DNA of 64,000 bases from Agrostemma githago (GCA_958450325.1 OY288243.1:25202844-25266843), one strand, 5' to 3'. Positions 22,076 to 34,271 are shown, numbered from the stretch's first letter. Numbers and translations: made by a program. Notes: generated by a model from the letters alone, not told the origin.

Positions 22076-23417
22076 TTTTGTCGTTATCGAGTCATCATCA
22101 CGTTCTTTTATATTTTCATTTTTCATCGTTTCTAATACCGATATTATCACTACAATTTAATTTCTACATAAAACGGTCATTCTTAAAATACGATACCGAC
22201 TCTATAGTCGAATATCATATCTAGAAGAATAAAATCGATCTCTTTGATGCTAAGATAATCGTCACATAGTCCTAAAAACGAAATATGACGATTTCAATGC
22301 GGAGAGAATCTATTTTATCTAATTCGATTTTCTAAACAATTTACAATCGTCTTTTCTAAAAATCATTCCGAATATTCGATATTGATTCTATAATCAATTG
22401 TCAAATATGACGAATATCGAAAATTTAAGTCGAGTATAAATCATATTCGCGACTCAACAAAATTATCGATTTTTCAAAGAGAGCAGTTTCGAAATCAAAA
22501 GCAAAACGAACCCTAGTTCGTACAGGGGGTACTCGATCGAGTGCCTAGCACACTCAATCGAGTGGCACCCCAAAAACCGAGCAGAAACCTTTTTTTGAGA
22601 CCACTCGGTCGAGTCCTTCAATGACTCGATTGAGTAGCCCCTGGTTCATCAAAACCGTGAGTCTTTTTATCATCTTTCGAGTCCCGATCAAGCATTTGTA
22701 TGACTTTGGTCAACGCGTGTCAAGTCAATCACGTGTCATAATCTATTCAAAACCATGCATTGCGTTATATTCATGTCGTTTATTCAATTTACAAATCGTT
22801 ATCATCGTTACTAACCCGTTTGCTCATTGTTTTAGCAATTTATTTTCGTTGTTTGTTTTATTATACTAAAACGAACCTCGCATGCTAAATAGAACTTCGA
22901 CGTTAATTTAGATGCATTAAATCGACTTAGCAACTAACAAATATTCGCATGCATAGTCAAAACATTGTTTGCGTATCATTCAATCGAATTATTAACGCGC
23001 GTATTCCAAAATCAAACTATATCTTAGTAGAGGCCGCTAATGTGCGGGCGGGGTTGGGTGTTCTTTGTGAACTTTCCAACACGTACCCTTACCCCTTACT
23101 CAGAACCGTGGTTTCCGGATGTCCGAAACCATTGGCACACGATAGTCATTCAATACACGGTATCCGATAATGTCGGTATCGGTATCAAAATGCAAAGGGA
23201 CGAATCCAATAAACTCTGACATCCGAATGGGCCATACTTTGTGCATGGCCCTTTAAGATATAGAGTGGGTTTGAACGGGCCCGAACTCCCACAAAGTTCG
23301 GTGGCGACTCTACCTCGATTTAAATTTCAATTCGACCCATCTCATATGGAGATTCATTCGCCTCCCTAAAACCCGCGCGTGGCCGCGTCGGGGTTGACCT
23401 ATGTCATGTCCACAATT

Positions 23418-23435
23418 TGGCGACTCCGCTGAGGA
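23418..23435 (+). other. Primer binding site of C
   Basis: TGGCGACTCCGCTGAGGA begins three bases after the LTR end. K and D carry TGGCGACTCCGCTGGGGA. From memory this is the tRNA-Arg-type PBS reported for Tat/Ogre elements; the tRNA identity was not checked. Confidence 0.8.
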
Positions 23436-25121
23436 ATAACTTATGCGTGACTTACCATCAGCATCCTCAGGGGGAGACTCGAATAAAAATCGTTTGACTA
23501 GTACAATACGCGTTTTAGTTTTATGGTTCATGCATAACTCCATTTTTACCCGGGCCGGTACTGGTGACCGACGTCCCAATATACTGTTGATGTAATTCAA
23601 ATTGGATATGTCAAAGGTGTTCATAGCTAATTCGTATGGGTTTCGCGGCATGTTCTAAGCTCAACTCGACTTAGGAAGTCCGTCCCGTTTCTTAGAAAGG
23701 CTATGTGCACTGGTATAGACCTTATTTAGACCGACCGAGACTTAGTGTAGAGCATACATGGCGTCGTTATAATGTTTGCCTGACTACTTGTTGCTTGGTT
23801 TCCGTGTCGTTTTCAAAAACCGTCATTCCAAAAATGCATCTTTTCAAAAAAAATATCCAATTTTCAAAAACTCGGAAAGGTGCCGAAATTTAGGACTTAT
23901 GATTTTACTCAAAATAACCTATTTTCTAGCCGGCATGCTGTCCATTTCAATATTCAAATTCTCGATAACTATTCGATTTTTTCGAATTTTCAAAATTCTA
24001 TTTCAATTTTCAAATCTTCGAAAAGCCATTCTCGATTTTCAAATCTTCGAGATGCCGTTTTCAATTTTCAAATCTTCGGGATCCCGTTTCCATTTTTTCA
24101 AATTATCGAAAATTCTTTTTTTCGATATTCAAATTTCAAAATTCCAATTATTGAACTTTTCAAAAACCCGGAAAGCTACCGAATTTAGGACTTATGATTT
24201 TACTCGAAAAGCCTATTTCTAGCCGGTATGCTGCCAATTTAAAAATTCAAAAATATTTTCAAACCTTCAAAATTGCGGCCCGATGGCACTTTTCCGATTT
24301 TCGAAAAATCGGGCCATCCACCGGTTTTCTCGGAATTCTAACTTCCTTTTCAAAATTTTCCTCTCCTTAGGACTTCCCGTATTTAGCAGTGTCGGGTCTT
24401 GTCATAAGTCGTCGAAGGTCTTTAGCGTCAAAACTCCGTTCGATCTTACATCACGGGTGTCCTCCCTATCCCAGTCCGCCTTATTTGACTAAGGCATGGC
24501 CCACCTATGTAGGACATATTCCTACAAAGGATGGCCCGTTTACACACTCGAGTCTAAAGTCTGATGAATGTCTCACATGGACCTTCCTTCGAGCAGGACT
24601 CGGCCCACATGCCGAATTCTAAGGGAGGCCCACCTTTCACAAGTCACCCGTCCAGTGTCTTTTCCGAGTCAACCTTTTACAAGGCATAGCCCTATAACAA
24701 AAGGTTCATGGTCCTTACGTCTAAGGGTCACTCGTCCAACACTCGAGTCTTATCAAAATCTTCAATCCCACTCGGGGAGTCGGGGGCTACCCTTCAGCAG
24801 AGTGATCAATTACAGTTGCTCTAAGGGTCATATCTTACACGTGTTGTCTCACGTACCCCACTTTCGAGTCACTTAGATGTCACACCATCTGAGTCCTTAG
24901 TTTCACCCGGGGGTTATTCTCCGACGGAGCGATTAATCACGGTCACTCCGAGAATCGCACCCTACACATTTGTCTTAGGAGAGTCTAACCCAAGTCAAAC
25001 CATAGTCGTCTCTCCTCCCGCGCTATTTCTTTTGCCTTGGTGTATTTGAGTTCAGAAGCGACTTTTCTAATTACGCGGTATTCTTACAGACAAGCCACCG
25101 GTAACAAGACGTCAACGCAAG
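23436..25121 (+). other. C leader, untranslated
   Basis: This is 1.7 kb without a credible gene. At 23940-24150 a degenerate repeat of about 30 bp (TTCAATTTTCAAATCTTCG with variants) fills the sequence; a similar stretch occurs at 38300-38480 in I. The end holds ATTACGCGGTATTCTTACAG (25070-25089), conserved before the gags of D and I. Confidence 0.65.
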
Positions 25122-25955
25122 ATGCAAGAAACTTTGGACAATTTGACAGCCTCACTAGATAAGCTTGAAGCCCAATTGACAACTATCAGATCCGACCAAA
25201 TGGCCATTGTCACCCGTTTGAGTGCCGTGGAGCAAGGGACTCCTAATGCTGGATCTGAAGTCACCGGGCCCATAGCTGAACTGGTCAGCGCCGTTCACAA
25301 GCTGGAAGAACAGGTCCACTTGACAATGAACAACACTATCCACACGGAAAATGCCCGAGACTATACACCCATTAGTGAGCAACTACAGAAGGATCTCAAC
25401 TTAGAAGGGTTACCCATATTCGAAGGGACGGAAGATCCACTATTACACCACCGAGCTTTCAAACAATTCATGGCAGTCAAGGGGGTCAAAGCTGACATGT
25501 TCATCAATTTGTTCGGCGCATCTCTCGGGAAATATCCAAAAGCCTGGTTCTATAGGCTTAATGCAAAAAGATTCCCAACTTGGGAAGATGTGGCTACCGA
25601 GTTCCCTAAAAACTATTCTGATAATACTGAACTTCAGACTACCATGCGAACTCTAGAAGTCATGGCCCAAGATCCAACAAAGGGTTACACCAAATACCTT
25701 CAACGTTGGCGGGCTGAGAGTGTGAAGTTGTTAGACAAGCCCAACGAGAAGACATTAGTGGAGGCATTCATCAACAACCTCCTACCCTCCTACCTCATCC
25801 ATCTTAGGTATGCCGGCATTTCAAAATTTGCGGTGCTTACCGAAATGGGCACTAGGATTGAAGACGATCTTCGACATAATGAAGATCTGGGTGATGCTTC
25901 TACCGAAGGCTATACTGGACATCAATTCGAGTCCTTTGAAGCCGAAGACTACTAA
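25122..25955 (+). CDS. gag: gag of element C, capsid part only
   Basis: An open frame of 277 residues starts at ATG 25122. The N terminus is a predicted helix (LTASLDKLEAQL). The Ty3-type capsid region at about residues 95-235 has the cues FEGTEDPLLHHRAFKQFM, AWFYRLNAK, TKYLQRWRAES and EAFINNLLPS. Compared with the D gag the frame stops soon after the capsid (DDLRHNEDLG..FEAEDY), so the Cys-His nucleocapsid motif is missing. The stop falls where C jumps to non-coding 3' sequence, so the frame was cut by the deletion that removed pol. It could still encode a particle-forming capsid; whether it is expressed is unknown. It is the only apparently intact capsid frame of this lineage here. Confidence 0.85.
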   Translation: MQETLDNLTASLDKLEAQLTTIRSDQMAIVTRLSAVEQGTPNAGSEVTGPIAELVSAVHKLEEQVHLTMNNTIHTENARDYTPISEQLQKDLNLEGLPIFEGTEDPLLHHRAFKQFMAVKGVKADMFINLFGASLGKYPKAWFYRLNAKRFPTWEDVATEFPKNYSDNTELQTTMRTLEVMAQDPTKGYTKYLQRWRAESVKLLDKPNEKTLVEAFINNLLPSYLIHLRYAGISKFAVLTEMGTRIEDDLRHNEDLGDASTEGYTGHQFESFEAEDY

Positions 25956-28541
25956 CGACATCATCCGAGAGTCTAGATCTGGTTTAAGGACGAGTCTGAG
26001 TCCGAGTCTAGGATGTTCTATTTCTTTCAATTTCCAAGTCAGAGTCAGAGTTAGTTGTATTCTGTCCTTTTTTCAAAATTCAGTAAAATCAGCTTTAAAT
26101 ATTCTATCTCTCATATATGCTTTCCATATGTGTTTCCGAGAACATAATGAACAACATCATACACTGTGAGCACATGCACGTGACTATTACAGGCACATCT
26201 ATAATGACTGCAGGAAATTGAGACCCGTGTTTTCCTCTACCTGTTCCATGTCTGACATAGAAAGCCACATAACTACCCTTAGTAGGAGCGGTATCGAATC
26301 CTATGACAAATCTAGGTAATCTCCTAGTTTGGGTTCAGGACAGGAGGCAAGCCCTTTTCCCACAATAAACACCCATCCAATAAGATTCACCAATCTCTAC
26401 CTTAGGTATTAGTCTGACCAACAGAAAAAATAGAAAAAGTTGGACAAAAAAAAAGCAAAAGTCCAAGGGAAAAAAAAGCAAAAGACCAAAACAAAAGAGC
26501 TGGCCACGATCAAAAAAAGAACTCGCAACACCCCTTGACCAGATACGGTCAACTCAAATGAAGAATCCCATGACCGGGGCTAAGAGGTCAACCAATAAAA
26601 AATTCGAAAACCCATACCATCAGATAGGGGAGAATCAACCAAGTTGGTCAGCTAACACCACATCTAGCCTTCCCACATTACAACCCTCAAGACCTTCCCG
26701 AGATCTAGGCTAAGAAACAGCCCGAAATTTTGAGGATTCAAGCTCCATAGGATACCCTAACCATTACGGCCGGACATGGAAGTAATATCCCGCATTATCA
26801 ACCCACCTCGATCGAAGTCCAAGTCGTTTTTACTCGACTACCCCTTTTCCTACCACATTACAATACCTTACCCTCAAATCCTTAGCTCCAAAAAATCGAG
26901 CTCCAGATTTCGAATCATCAAAGCCACTTACGACCTAGCACCACATTTCCAAAATTATACAAACCAGTTACCAGCCCCAAACACAGGAACTTAATTTGCA
27001 GTCGGCATAGGACATGCCCAAATAGTTCACACCACCTCTAGGGGCTACCTCGGAGAACGCTCGCAGTCACTGGATCAGCATCCTAACTATTCTAGCCCAT
27101 TGATCAAGACAACATTGGGAATGCACCTAGCCTACACCGTCGCTATGGCTAGTTATACACAAAGCCCTAATAAACTAGGCACCATAATATATCTTTCAAT
27201 CACGGAACTACGGCATTGTTTGATTTCACTACACGTGAATACGTAGGCAGCCTTTCAACAAAGGCACAACCACCCACATTGACACAAATTCAAAAACCAC
27301 CATCATTCCGGTCACGACACTATCATGTTCTCAACAGCTAGCTTTGTCGTCCCGGGGGCTTCAATTACACAGAAGTTCTCCATCCACTCACAAAATCCAA
27401 AAAACTTTCAAAATCTAGCCACCTTTCTTAAGTGTGTCCTAGTACTCGGCTCAGTCGAAGACAAAAATTTGTCAGGGACACGAAGCTGGACCCTACCTTG
27501 GGAGTATACCCCGAAACAAAAAATCTGAAAGAGCACCAGTCTACGGCATTGCTACTACTAAGCCCTGTCATACGAAAACAGTCTCATTCCGAGGATTTGA
27601 CCATGTTGCCACTCGCATAGGCTACGGAATTGCGCAACTTAAGAGTCTTGTCATCTTAGGTGGCCCACTCCCTTACTGAGTCATGGTCCAACCCTCGAGA
27701 GTGCAGTTCGTGTCTGTCAACTCGTCCTGTCGCGTCCAGTGTCGAGTCTGTCGGTAGGCCTCGCTCTTCAAATTCTCGCTTTTAAAATTTTCAAAACTTA
27801 GCCATTTGAAAAAATCCTTTTCGACAAGGTCAAATTTCAGTCTATTTAAACTGCAAATTTATTTTCTACCCCTTTCCATTTTGAAAACCTAGCACGTGAG
27901 TTGCTTTCAGGACTTCGATTTCAAAAATCATTTTTCCCGGCGCAAGTCAGTCTTTAGATGCTAACTGCATTTCCTATATGTCGTCTTGCTATCTGCTATG
28001 TTTGCTATTTCTGCCTATATATCTAACATTTCAGGTAACAGCTTGGCTTTCCAAAGGAACATCAAGTTTTTATTCCCCAGTGCGAGTCTGGTTTTACCTA
28101 TGTGTTGCATCAAAACTTTGTGTAACTTTTACAGGTACGAGTCAAGGCTTCAGAAACAAGTCAGCGCAGTTCACATATTTCCCCAGCAGAAAGCCCAAGA
28201 CGGCATCTTCTCATGAATAAACACGGGGTGGGCCCGTATACAGGCGCACCTGGGACTTATAAGACAAGTCCAATTCCCCAACAGAAAGCCCAAGGCAGCA
28301 TTTCTCCCAAAAACAGCACGAGATTGGTCTACATACAGACGCACCCAGGACTTATGCAACAAGTCTGATTCCCCCACAGATTATCAAGATCAACTCAGGT
28401 ATGTTTTTTTTATCTTATGGCTGGCGAGCCCTTTTACGCAAGTATAACGGACTATAAACGACCCGACCGAAAGTCTGCCAAGTCTTAATCCTCGATTGGC
28501 CTGGTAGCTACTCTGACTTTCTCCTTGTCCAAGCCTCAGTC
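25956..28541 (+). other. C post-gag region, non-coding
   Basis: The start carries a Ser/Glu-coding remnant (DESESES, another frame) like the SESESESE tract of D pol. The rest from 26640 is collinear with E 4425-6400. It includes the conserved post-integrase segment (about 27210-27280) and the 3' block (about 28418-28541). I found no antisense accessory gene like those in I and J. Confidence 0.65.
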
Positions 28542-28554
28542 AGAGTAGGGGCTC
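28542..28554 (+). other. Purine tract (PPT) of C
   Basis: AGAGTAGGGGCTC lies immediately before the 3' LTR. Confidence 0.7.
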
Positions 28555-29228
28555 TATAGACACCCACGTTTGGCCGTTAGGTGTCTATAGAAGTTTCCAA
28601 AGAACACCCGATGATGATCGGACGCAAACATGCTTTAACATACTCGAACATGGGCTTGAAATCATTAGCATTTGGCTTGGGCTTTTTATGGAGTACAAAT
28701 TTCATAAAACCAACCTCAAGTTCAGGCCCAGTGGGTCATTCCCAGTCAAATAAGACTAATTTGAGTGAAAACCGACACCAAGGGCAAAACCGTCTTTTAG
28801 CGACCGGGTCAAACCCCGGTCAAAGACGTTTCCGAGGCAAAAAAATCTGTCACGCAGCTCTCGGAAATCTGACTTGAAGTCCAATACTACAAAAAATCAG
28901 CAACAAAAATAATAAACAATTTCGTTAGAGATAGAATTAGATCTCTAAAGAGACTTCTACCCGAGCTAGACCCACTCGATCGAGTGGATCATCCCACTCG
29001 GTCGAGTAGGCCCGCAAATCTGCACAAAACCGGGATTAAACCGGGCACTCGATTGAGTACTAGGCGCGCTCGGTCGAGTGACTCCTTTTCCAGCCGGAAA
29101 AGGATTCCTTTTCCACCCAGCAACGAAATCCTGTTTCCACTTAAATTGCGTGCTTTTCCTTTCCAAAGCGGTGTTTCTTCTCACCCAAGCAAAGCTACCT
29201 TTTCCTAGCCAAGGTCGGGAAGCTCTCC

Positions 29229-29236
29229 TATAAATA
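29229..29236 (+). promoter_or_regulatory. TATA box of C 3' LTR
   Basis: TATAAATA in the same context as 21767-21774. Transcripts from here would read outward into the D leader. Confidence 0.6.
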
Positions 29237-29499
29237 GACCCCCTTGCACAACAACAAAGATCTACGATTTCCATAACATCGAGAATCAGTCACAACAATT
29301 CCAAAACAATACAACCCCAAAATTTCAGCAACCTTTAGCAAACCCGCGAGCAAAACTCGTCAAATCTCTTCCTCATTATAAACCACCATAACTCTTCCTA
29401 TATCATCTCGACGCTCCCGTGCCGAAGCCACAACTAGATGAACCCCGGTCCGAGAGTACAAAGCATGTAGGTTGAGGGTGCAAATTCAATCCCGTCTTC

Positions 29500-29504
<5 letters not shown>

Positions 29505-29543
<39 letters not shown>
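29505..29543 (+). repeat. (CT)n microsatellite in C 3' LTR
   Basis: About 19 TC units, longer than the 5' LTR tract. Confidence 0.9.
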
Positions 29544-29547
<4 letters not shown>

Positions 29548-30896
29548 TTTTGTCGTTGTCGAGTCATCATCACGTTCTTTTATATTTTCATTTTTCATCG
29601 TTTCTAATACCGATATTATCACTACAATCTAATTTCTACATAAAACGGTCATTCTTAAAATACGATACCGACTCTATAGTCAAATATCGTATCTACAAGA
29701 ATTAAATCGATCTCTTTGATGCTAAGATAATCGTCACATAGTTCTAAAAAACGAAATATGATGATTTCAACGCGGAGAGAATCTATTTCATCTAATTCAA
29801 TTTTCTAAACAATTTACAATCGTCTTTTCTAAAAATCATTCCGAATATTCGATATTGCTTCTATAATCAAGTGTCAAATATGACGAAAATCGAAAATTTA
29901 AGTCGAGTATAAATCATATTATATTTCTACGCGACTCAACAAAATTAGCGACTTTTCAAAGAGAGCAATTTAGAAATCAAAAGCAAACCGAACCCTAGTT
30001 CGTACAGGGGGCACTTGATCGAGTGCCTAGCCCACTCGATCGAGTGGCAGCCCAAAAACCGGGCACAAACCTTTTTTTGAGACCACTCGGTCGATTCCTT
30101 CAATGACTCGATCGAGTGGCCCCTGTTTCATCAAAACCGTGAGTCTTTTATCATCTTTCGAGTCCCGATCAAGCATTTTTATGACTTTGGTCAACGCGTG
30201 TCAAGTCAATCACGTGTCATAATCCTTTCAAAACCATCCATTGCGTTATATTCATGTCGTTTATTTAATTTACAAACCGTTATCATCATTACTAACCCGT
30301 TTGATCATTGTTTTAGCAATTTATTTTCGTTGTTTGTTTAATTATACTAAAACGAACCTCGCATGCTAAATACAACTTCGACGTTAATTTAGATGCATTA
30401 AATCGACATAGAAACTTATTCAAATATTCGCATGCTTAGTCAAAACATTGTTTGCATTTCATTCAATCAAATTACTAACGCGCGTATTCAAAAATCAAAC
30501 AATATCTTAGTAGAGGCCGCTAATGTGCGGGCGGGGTTGGGTGTTATTTGTGAACTTCCCAATACGTACCCTCACTCTTTACTCAGAACCATGGTTTTCG
30601 GATGTCCAAAACCATTGGCACACGAGATTCATTCAATACACGGTATCCGATAATGTCGGTATTGGTATCAAAATGCAAAGGGACGAACCCAATAATCTCT
30701 GACATCCAAATGGGCCATACTTTGTGCATGGCCCACTAAGATATAGAGTGTGTTTGAACGGGCCCGAACTCCCACAAAGTTCGGTGGCGACTCCACTTCG
30801 ATTTAAATTTCAATTCGACCCATCTCATATGGAGATTCATTCGCCTCCCCAAACCCGCGCGTGGCCGCCTCGAAGTGGACCTTTGTCATGTCCACA

Positions 30897-30901
30897 GACT
30901 C
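30897..30901. repeat. Target-site duplication of C, right copy
   Basis: GACTC, identical to 21091-21095. Confidence 0.85.
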
Positions 30902-31732
30902 GATTGTGTAAACGGGTCATCCTTTGTAGGAGTATTTCCTACGTAGATGGGCCTTGCCTTAGTCGAATAAGGCGGACTGGGATAGGGGGGAAACCCGTGA
31001 TGTAAGATCGACGGAGTTTCGACGTTAAAGACTTTCGACGACTCACGAGACGACCCGACACTGCTAAATACGGGAAGTCCTAAGAAGAGGAAAGTTTTTT
31101 TTAAAAGGGTTTTTTTGAGAAAATCTGAAAAAGCTCGGTGGGTGGCCCGATTTTTTCGAAAGTCGGAAAAAGTGTCATCGGGCCCCAACTTTGAAGTTTC
31201 GAAAATATTTTTTAGTTTTTAAATGGGCAGCATTCCGGCTATAAATAGGCTATTTTGAGTAAAATCATAAGTCCTAAATTCGGTATGCTTCCCGGGTTTT
31301 GAAATTGGATATTTTGAAAAAGATGTTTTTGTTTGAAAAAATGACGGTTTTTGAAAAACGACCTTAGAAACCAAGTAGCACGTAGTCACGCAAGCATAAT
31401 AACGACACCATGTATGCTCTACACTAAGTCTCGGTCGGTCTATAAAGGATCTATACTAGTGCACATAGCCTATCCGAGAATCGGGATGGACTTCATAAGT
31501 CGATTTGAGCTTAGAACATGCCGCGAAACCCATACTAATCGACTATGAACACCTTTGACAAATCCATATTGGAGTATATCACGGTATAGTTGGACATCGG
31601 TCACCAGTACCGGCCCGGGCGAAAATAGGGTTACGCATGAACCGTAAAACTAAAACGCATATTGTACTAGTCAAACGATTTCTATTCGAGTCTCACCCTG
31701 AGGATGCCGATGGTAAGTCACACATCAGTTAA
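30902..31732 (-). other. D leader, LTR-proximal part
   Basis: This untranslated sequence is the reverse complement of the C leader from about 23436 to 24545. It continues at 21090 on the far side of C. Confidence 0.75.
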
Positions 31733-31750
31733 TCCCCAGCGGAGTCGCCA
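31733..31750 (-). other. Primer binding site of D
   Basis: The minus strand reads TGGCGACTCCGCTGGGGA, three bases inside the LTR end. Confidence 0.85.
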
Positions 31751-31753
31751 AAT

Positions 31754-34271
31754 TGTGTACACGACATAGGTCCACCCAGACGCGGCCATGCGCTGGTTTG
31801 GGGAGGCGAATGAATCTCATGTGAGATGGATCGAATTGAAATTTAAATCGAAGTGGAGTCGCCACCGAACTTTGTGGGAGTTCGGGCCCGTTCGAACCAA
31901 CTCTATATCTTAGTGGGCCATGCACAAAGTATGGTCCATTCGGATGTCAGAGTTTATTGGGTTCGTCCCTTTGCATTTTGATACCGATACCGACATTATC
32001 GGATACCATGTATTGAATGACTCTCGTGCGCCAATGGGTTCGGATATCTGGAACCATGGTTCTGAGTAAGGGGTGAGGGTACGTGTTGAGAATTTCACAA
32101 ACAACACCCAACCCTGCCCGCACATTAGCGGCCTCTACTAAGATATCACTTGACTTTTGAATACGTGCGTTAGTAATACGATGAGATGTTATGCAAACAA
32201 CATCTTGACTAAACATGCGAAAATTTGAATGGGTTGCTAGGTCGATTTAATCCATCTAATACTAATGTCGAAGCTGTATTTAGCATGCGAGATTCATTTT
32301 AGTACGATAAAACGAATAACGGAAATAAAATACCAAAATAGGAACAAACGTGTTAGTAACGATGATAACGATAATATAGGTTTGCAAATAATATAAGAAT
32401 GCTATAGAATGATGTAACGAGATATGATGCATGGCTTTGGAAAATAATTTTACACGTGTTGACCGAAGTCACGAAAATATTTTATCGAGACTCGAATGAC
32501 ATTTAGGGCTCACGTTTTGACGTAATGAAAGGACGTTCGATCGAGTCATTGGAGGACTCGACCGAATGTGCCTTGGAAAACGTTTTCTGCCTGGAATTTG
32601 AGGTAGTACTCGACCGAGTCATTAAGAGACTCGAACGAGTAGGTCGCCACTCGATCGAGTCATTGAGAGACTCGGCAGAGTGGTCCTCAAAAAGTCGCTC
32701 TGCCTCGGTTTTGGGGTGCCACTCGATCGAGTGGGCTAGGCACTTGATCGAGTGCCCCCTGTACGAACTAGGGTTCGTTTCGCAATTTGTCATAGATTTC
32801 GAAATTGCTTTTTGATTTTGGTAAATCGCAATCTTTGTCAAATCGGGCAGAAATATTGTATGATTTGTGCTCGATTCAAATTTTGATACTCGTCGTATCC
32901 GATATTTGATTATGGAATCAATATCGAATACTTAGAGCGAAATCTAGAAAAAAGTTGTAAGTCGTTTCAATTAAACTAAAACGAAATAAATTATCTCCGC
33001 GTTTATAGTGTCGTAATTAATTCTTTCGAATGATGTGACAACTGTTTTAGCATCAACGAATTCGTGTTAGTTAAATTTGTTGACTAATTCAATTAGATAC
33101 GATATCCGACTATTGAGTTGGTATCGAATCTAAAGAACGACGCTCTATATTTGCTTGAATAAAAAAAGACTTGATTCCCTCCGCATCTTGACATCGTAAC
33201 GAATCCTTGCGGATTATGTGATGTCGGATCCGCATCAACGGGTTTCGACTCAACTTAAATAAAGGTGTTTGAGTTGAAGTATTTTTAGAAATCGATGTAT
33301 GCGATGTTAATGACGACGAATAATGAGGTGTGACCAACGACACGACGAAACGAAATACTCGGGGTGAAACACCCTTGTATTCGGATTTCCTTATTTCGTC
33401 ATCTTTTGTATTCGACACGAATTAGCGAGTATTTTAATGTCTTAATACTAGAGATATTATCGATATTAGAAAAAAAAAAGACGAGAGGAAGGAGAAGTAG
33501 ACGACGCGAGAGAGAAGAAGAGAAGAAAGAAGAAATCGGGATTATTGCACCCTCAACCTACATTTTTCGTGATCTCGGACGGGACTCGTTTAATTCTGGC
33601 TTGAGCACGGGTGTATCGAGGTGTATGTAGATGGAGTTATGGTGGTTTAGGGTTTGTAGTTCCCTAGATGCTAGGGTTTGGGTTGGAGAAGTAGTAATTA
33701 GGGTTGTAAGGAGATCTGAAGATTAGGGTTCTTGAAAAATGTGTTCAAGTTACATGCAAAGGGGGTATTTATAAGAATTCTCCCCCACCTGACCTAGGGC
33801 TACTCGACCGAGTGCCCTACTGACTCGATCGAGTGGCCCAAAGCAGGCATAAAATGGGCCTTTTGAAGGCCCACTCGATCGAGTGGGTCGGCTGGGGCAA
33901 AGGGGTCCGAATTTTTGGCCTTGGGTTGATATTTTTGTAGATCTTGTAATTGGGTCGGAGTTTTGATATTTGCATGGCTAATTTGTGTCTCGGAAACGGC
34001 TTTGACCGAGGTTTGACCCGGTCGCTAAAAAGACGGTTTTATTTTCGGTGTCGGTTTTCACCCAAATTAGTCTTATTTGATTGGAAACTACCCGCTAGGC
34101 CTGAATTTGAGGTCAGTTTTGTGAGATTTGTACTCCGTAAAAAGCCCAAGCCAGAAACTAGCGGTTTCGAGCCCATATCCGAGCGCGTAGAAGCACGTTT
34201 GCGTGCGATCATCATCGGGTGTTTTTTGGAATCTGCTATAGACACCTAGCGGCCAAATGTGGGTGTCTACA
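31754..34271 (-). repeat. D 5' LTR
   Basis: It is 2,518 bp on the minus strand, from TGTAGACACCC (at 34271) to GTGTACACA (at 31754). The TATA box (minus TATAAATA) is at 33766-33773. Exact ACTCGATCGAGT palindromes lie at 32649-32660, 32721-32732, 33823-33834 and 33873-33884. The GC-rich block is at about 32015-32145. Confidence 0.85.
33766..33773 (-). promoter_or_regulatory. TATA box of D LTR
   Basis: The minus strand reads TATAAATA about 500 bases into the LTR. Confidence 0.6.

Larger units (their letters stand above)
21096..23414 (+). repeat. C 5' LTR
   Basis: It runs from TTTAGACACCC to CATGTCCACA, 2,319 bp. The expected terminal TG has become TT here and TA in the 3' LTR. The LTR contains palindromes of the ACTCGATCGAGT type (about 21510-21620 and 22530-22640), a TATA box, a CT tract and the GC-rich conserved block (23021-23135). 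Confidence 0.85.
21096..30896 (+). mobile_element. Element C: end-to-end non-autonomous Tat-like element with gag only
   Basis: C is 9,801 bp with LTRs 21096-23414 and 28555-30896, a PBS, a 1.7-kb leader, one gag frame and a purine tract. Perfect 5-bp TSDs (GACTC) flank it. No protease, RT, RNase H or integrase is present. The gag stop is followed by 2.6 kb of non-coding sequence collinear with E. This is the layout called TR-GAG in plants: an element with its own gag that depends on enzymes from elsewhere. It lies in the leader of D, in the opposite orientation. Confidence 0.9.
28555..30896 (+). repeat. C 3' LTR
   Basis: It is 2,342 bp, from TATAGACACCC to CATGTCCACA, collinear with the 5' LTR. 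Exact ACTCGATCGAGT palindromes lie at 28974-28985, 30034-30045 and 30106-30117. The TATA box is at 29229-29236 and the CT tract at 29505-29543. Confidence 0.85.
17384..34271 (-). mobile_element. Element D: Tat/Ogre-like LTR retrotransposon, 3' truncated, split by C
   Basis: On the minus strand D runs from its 5' LTR (34271-31754) through PBS, leader (31732-30902), the C insertion, the rest of the leader (21090-20857), gag, protease and the start of RT at 17384. Removing C plus one copy of GACTC restores a leader collinear with that of C (about 24540-24560). The 3' half of D, with RT core, integrase and 3' LTR, is missing at the junction with array A. D itself sits in LTR fragment G. Confidence 0.85.

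Noticed and set aside
22003..22224. Ser/Leu- and Arg/Glu-repeat frames around CT tracts, also at 29434-29705.
   Set aside because: They are translations of the CT microsatellite in the LTR.
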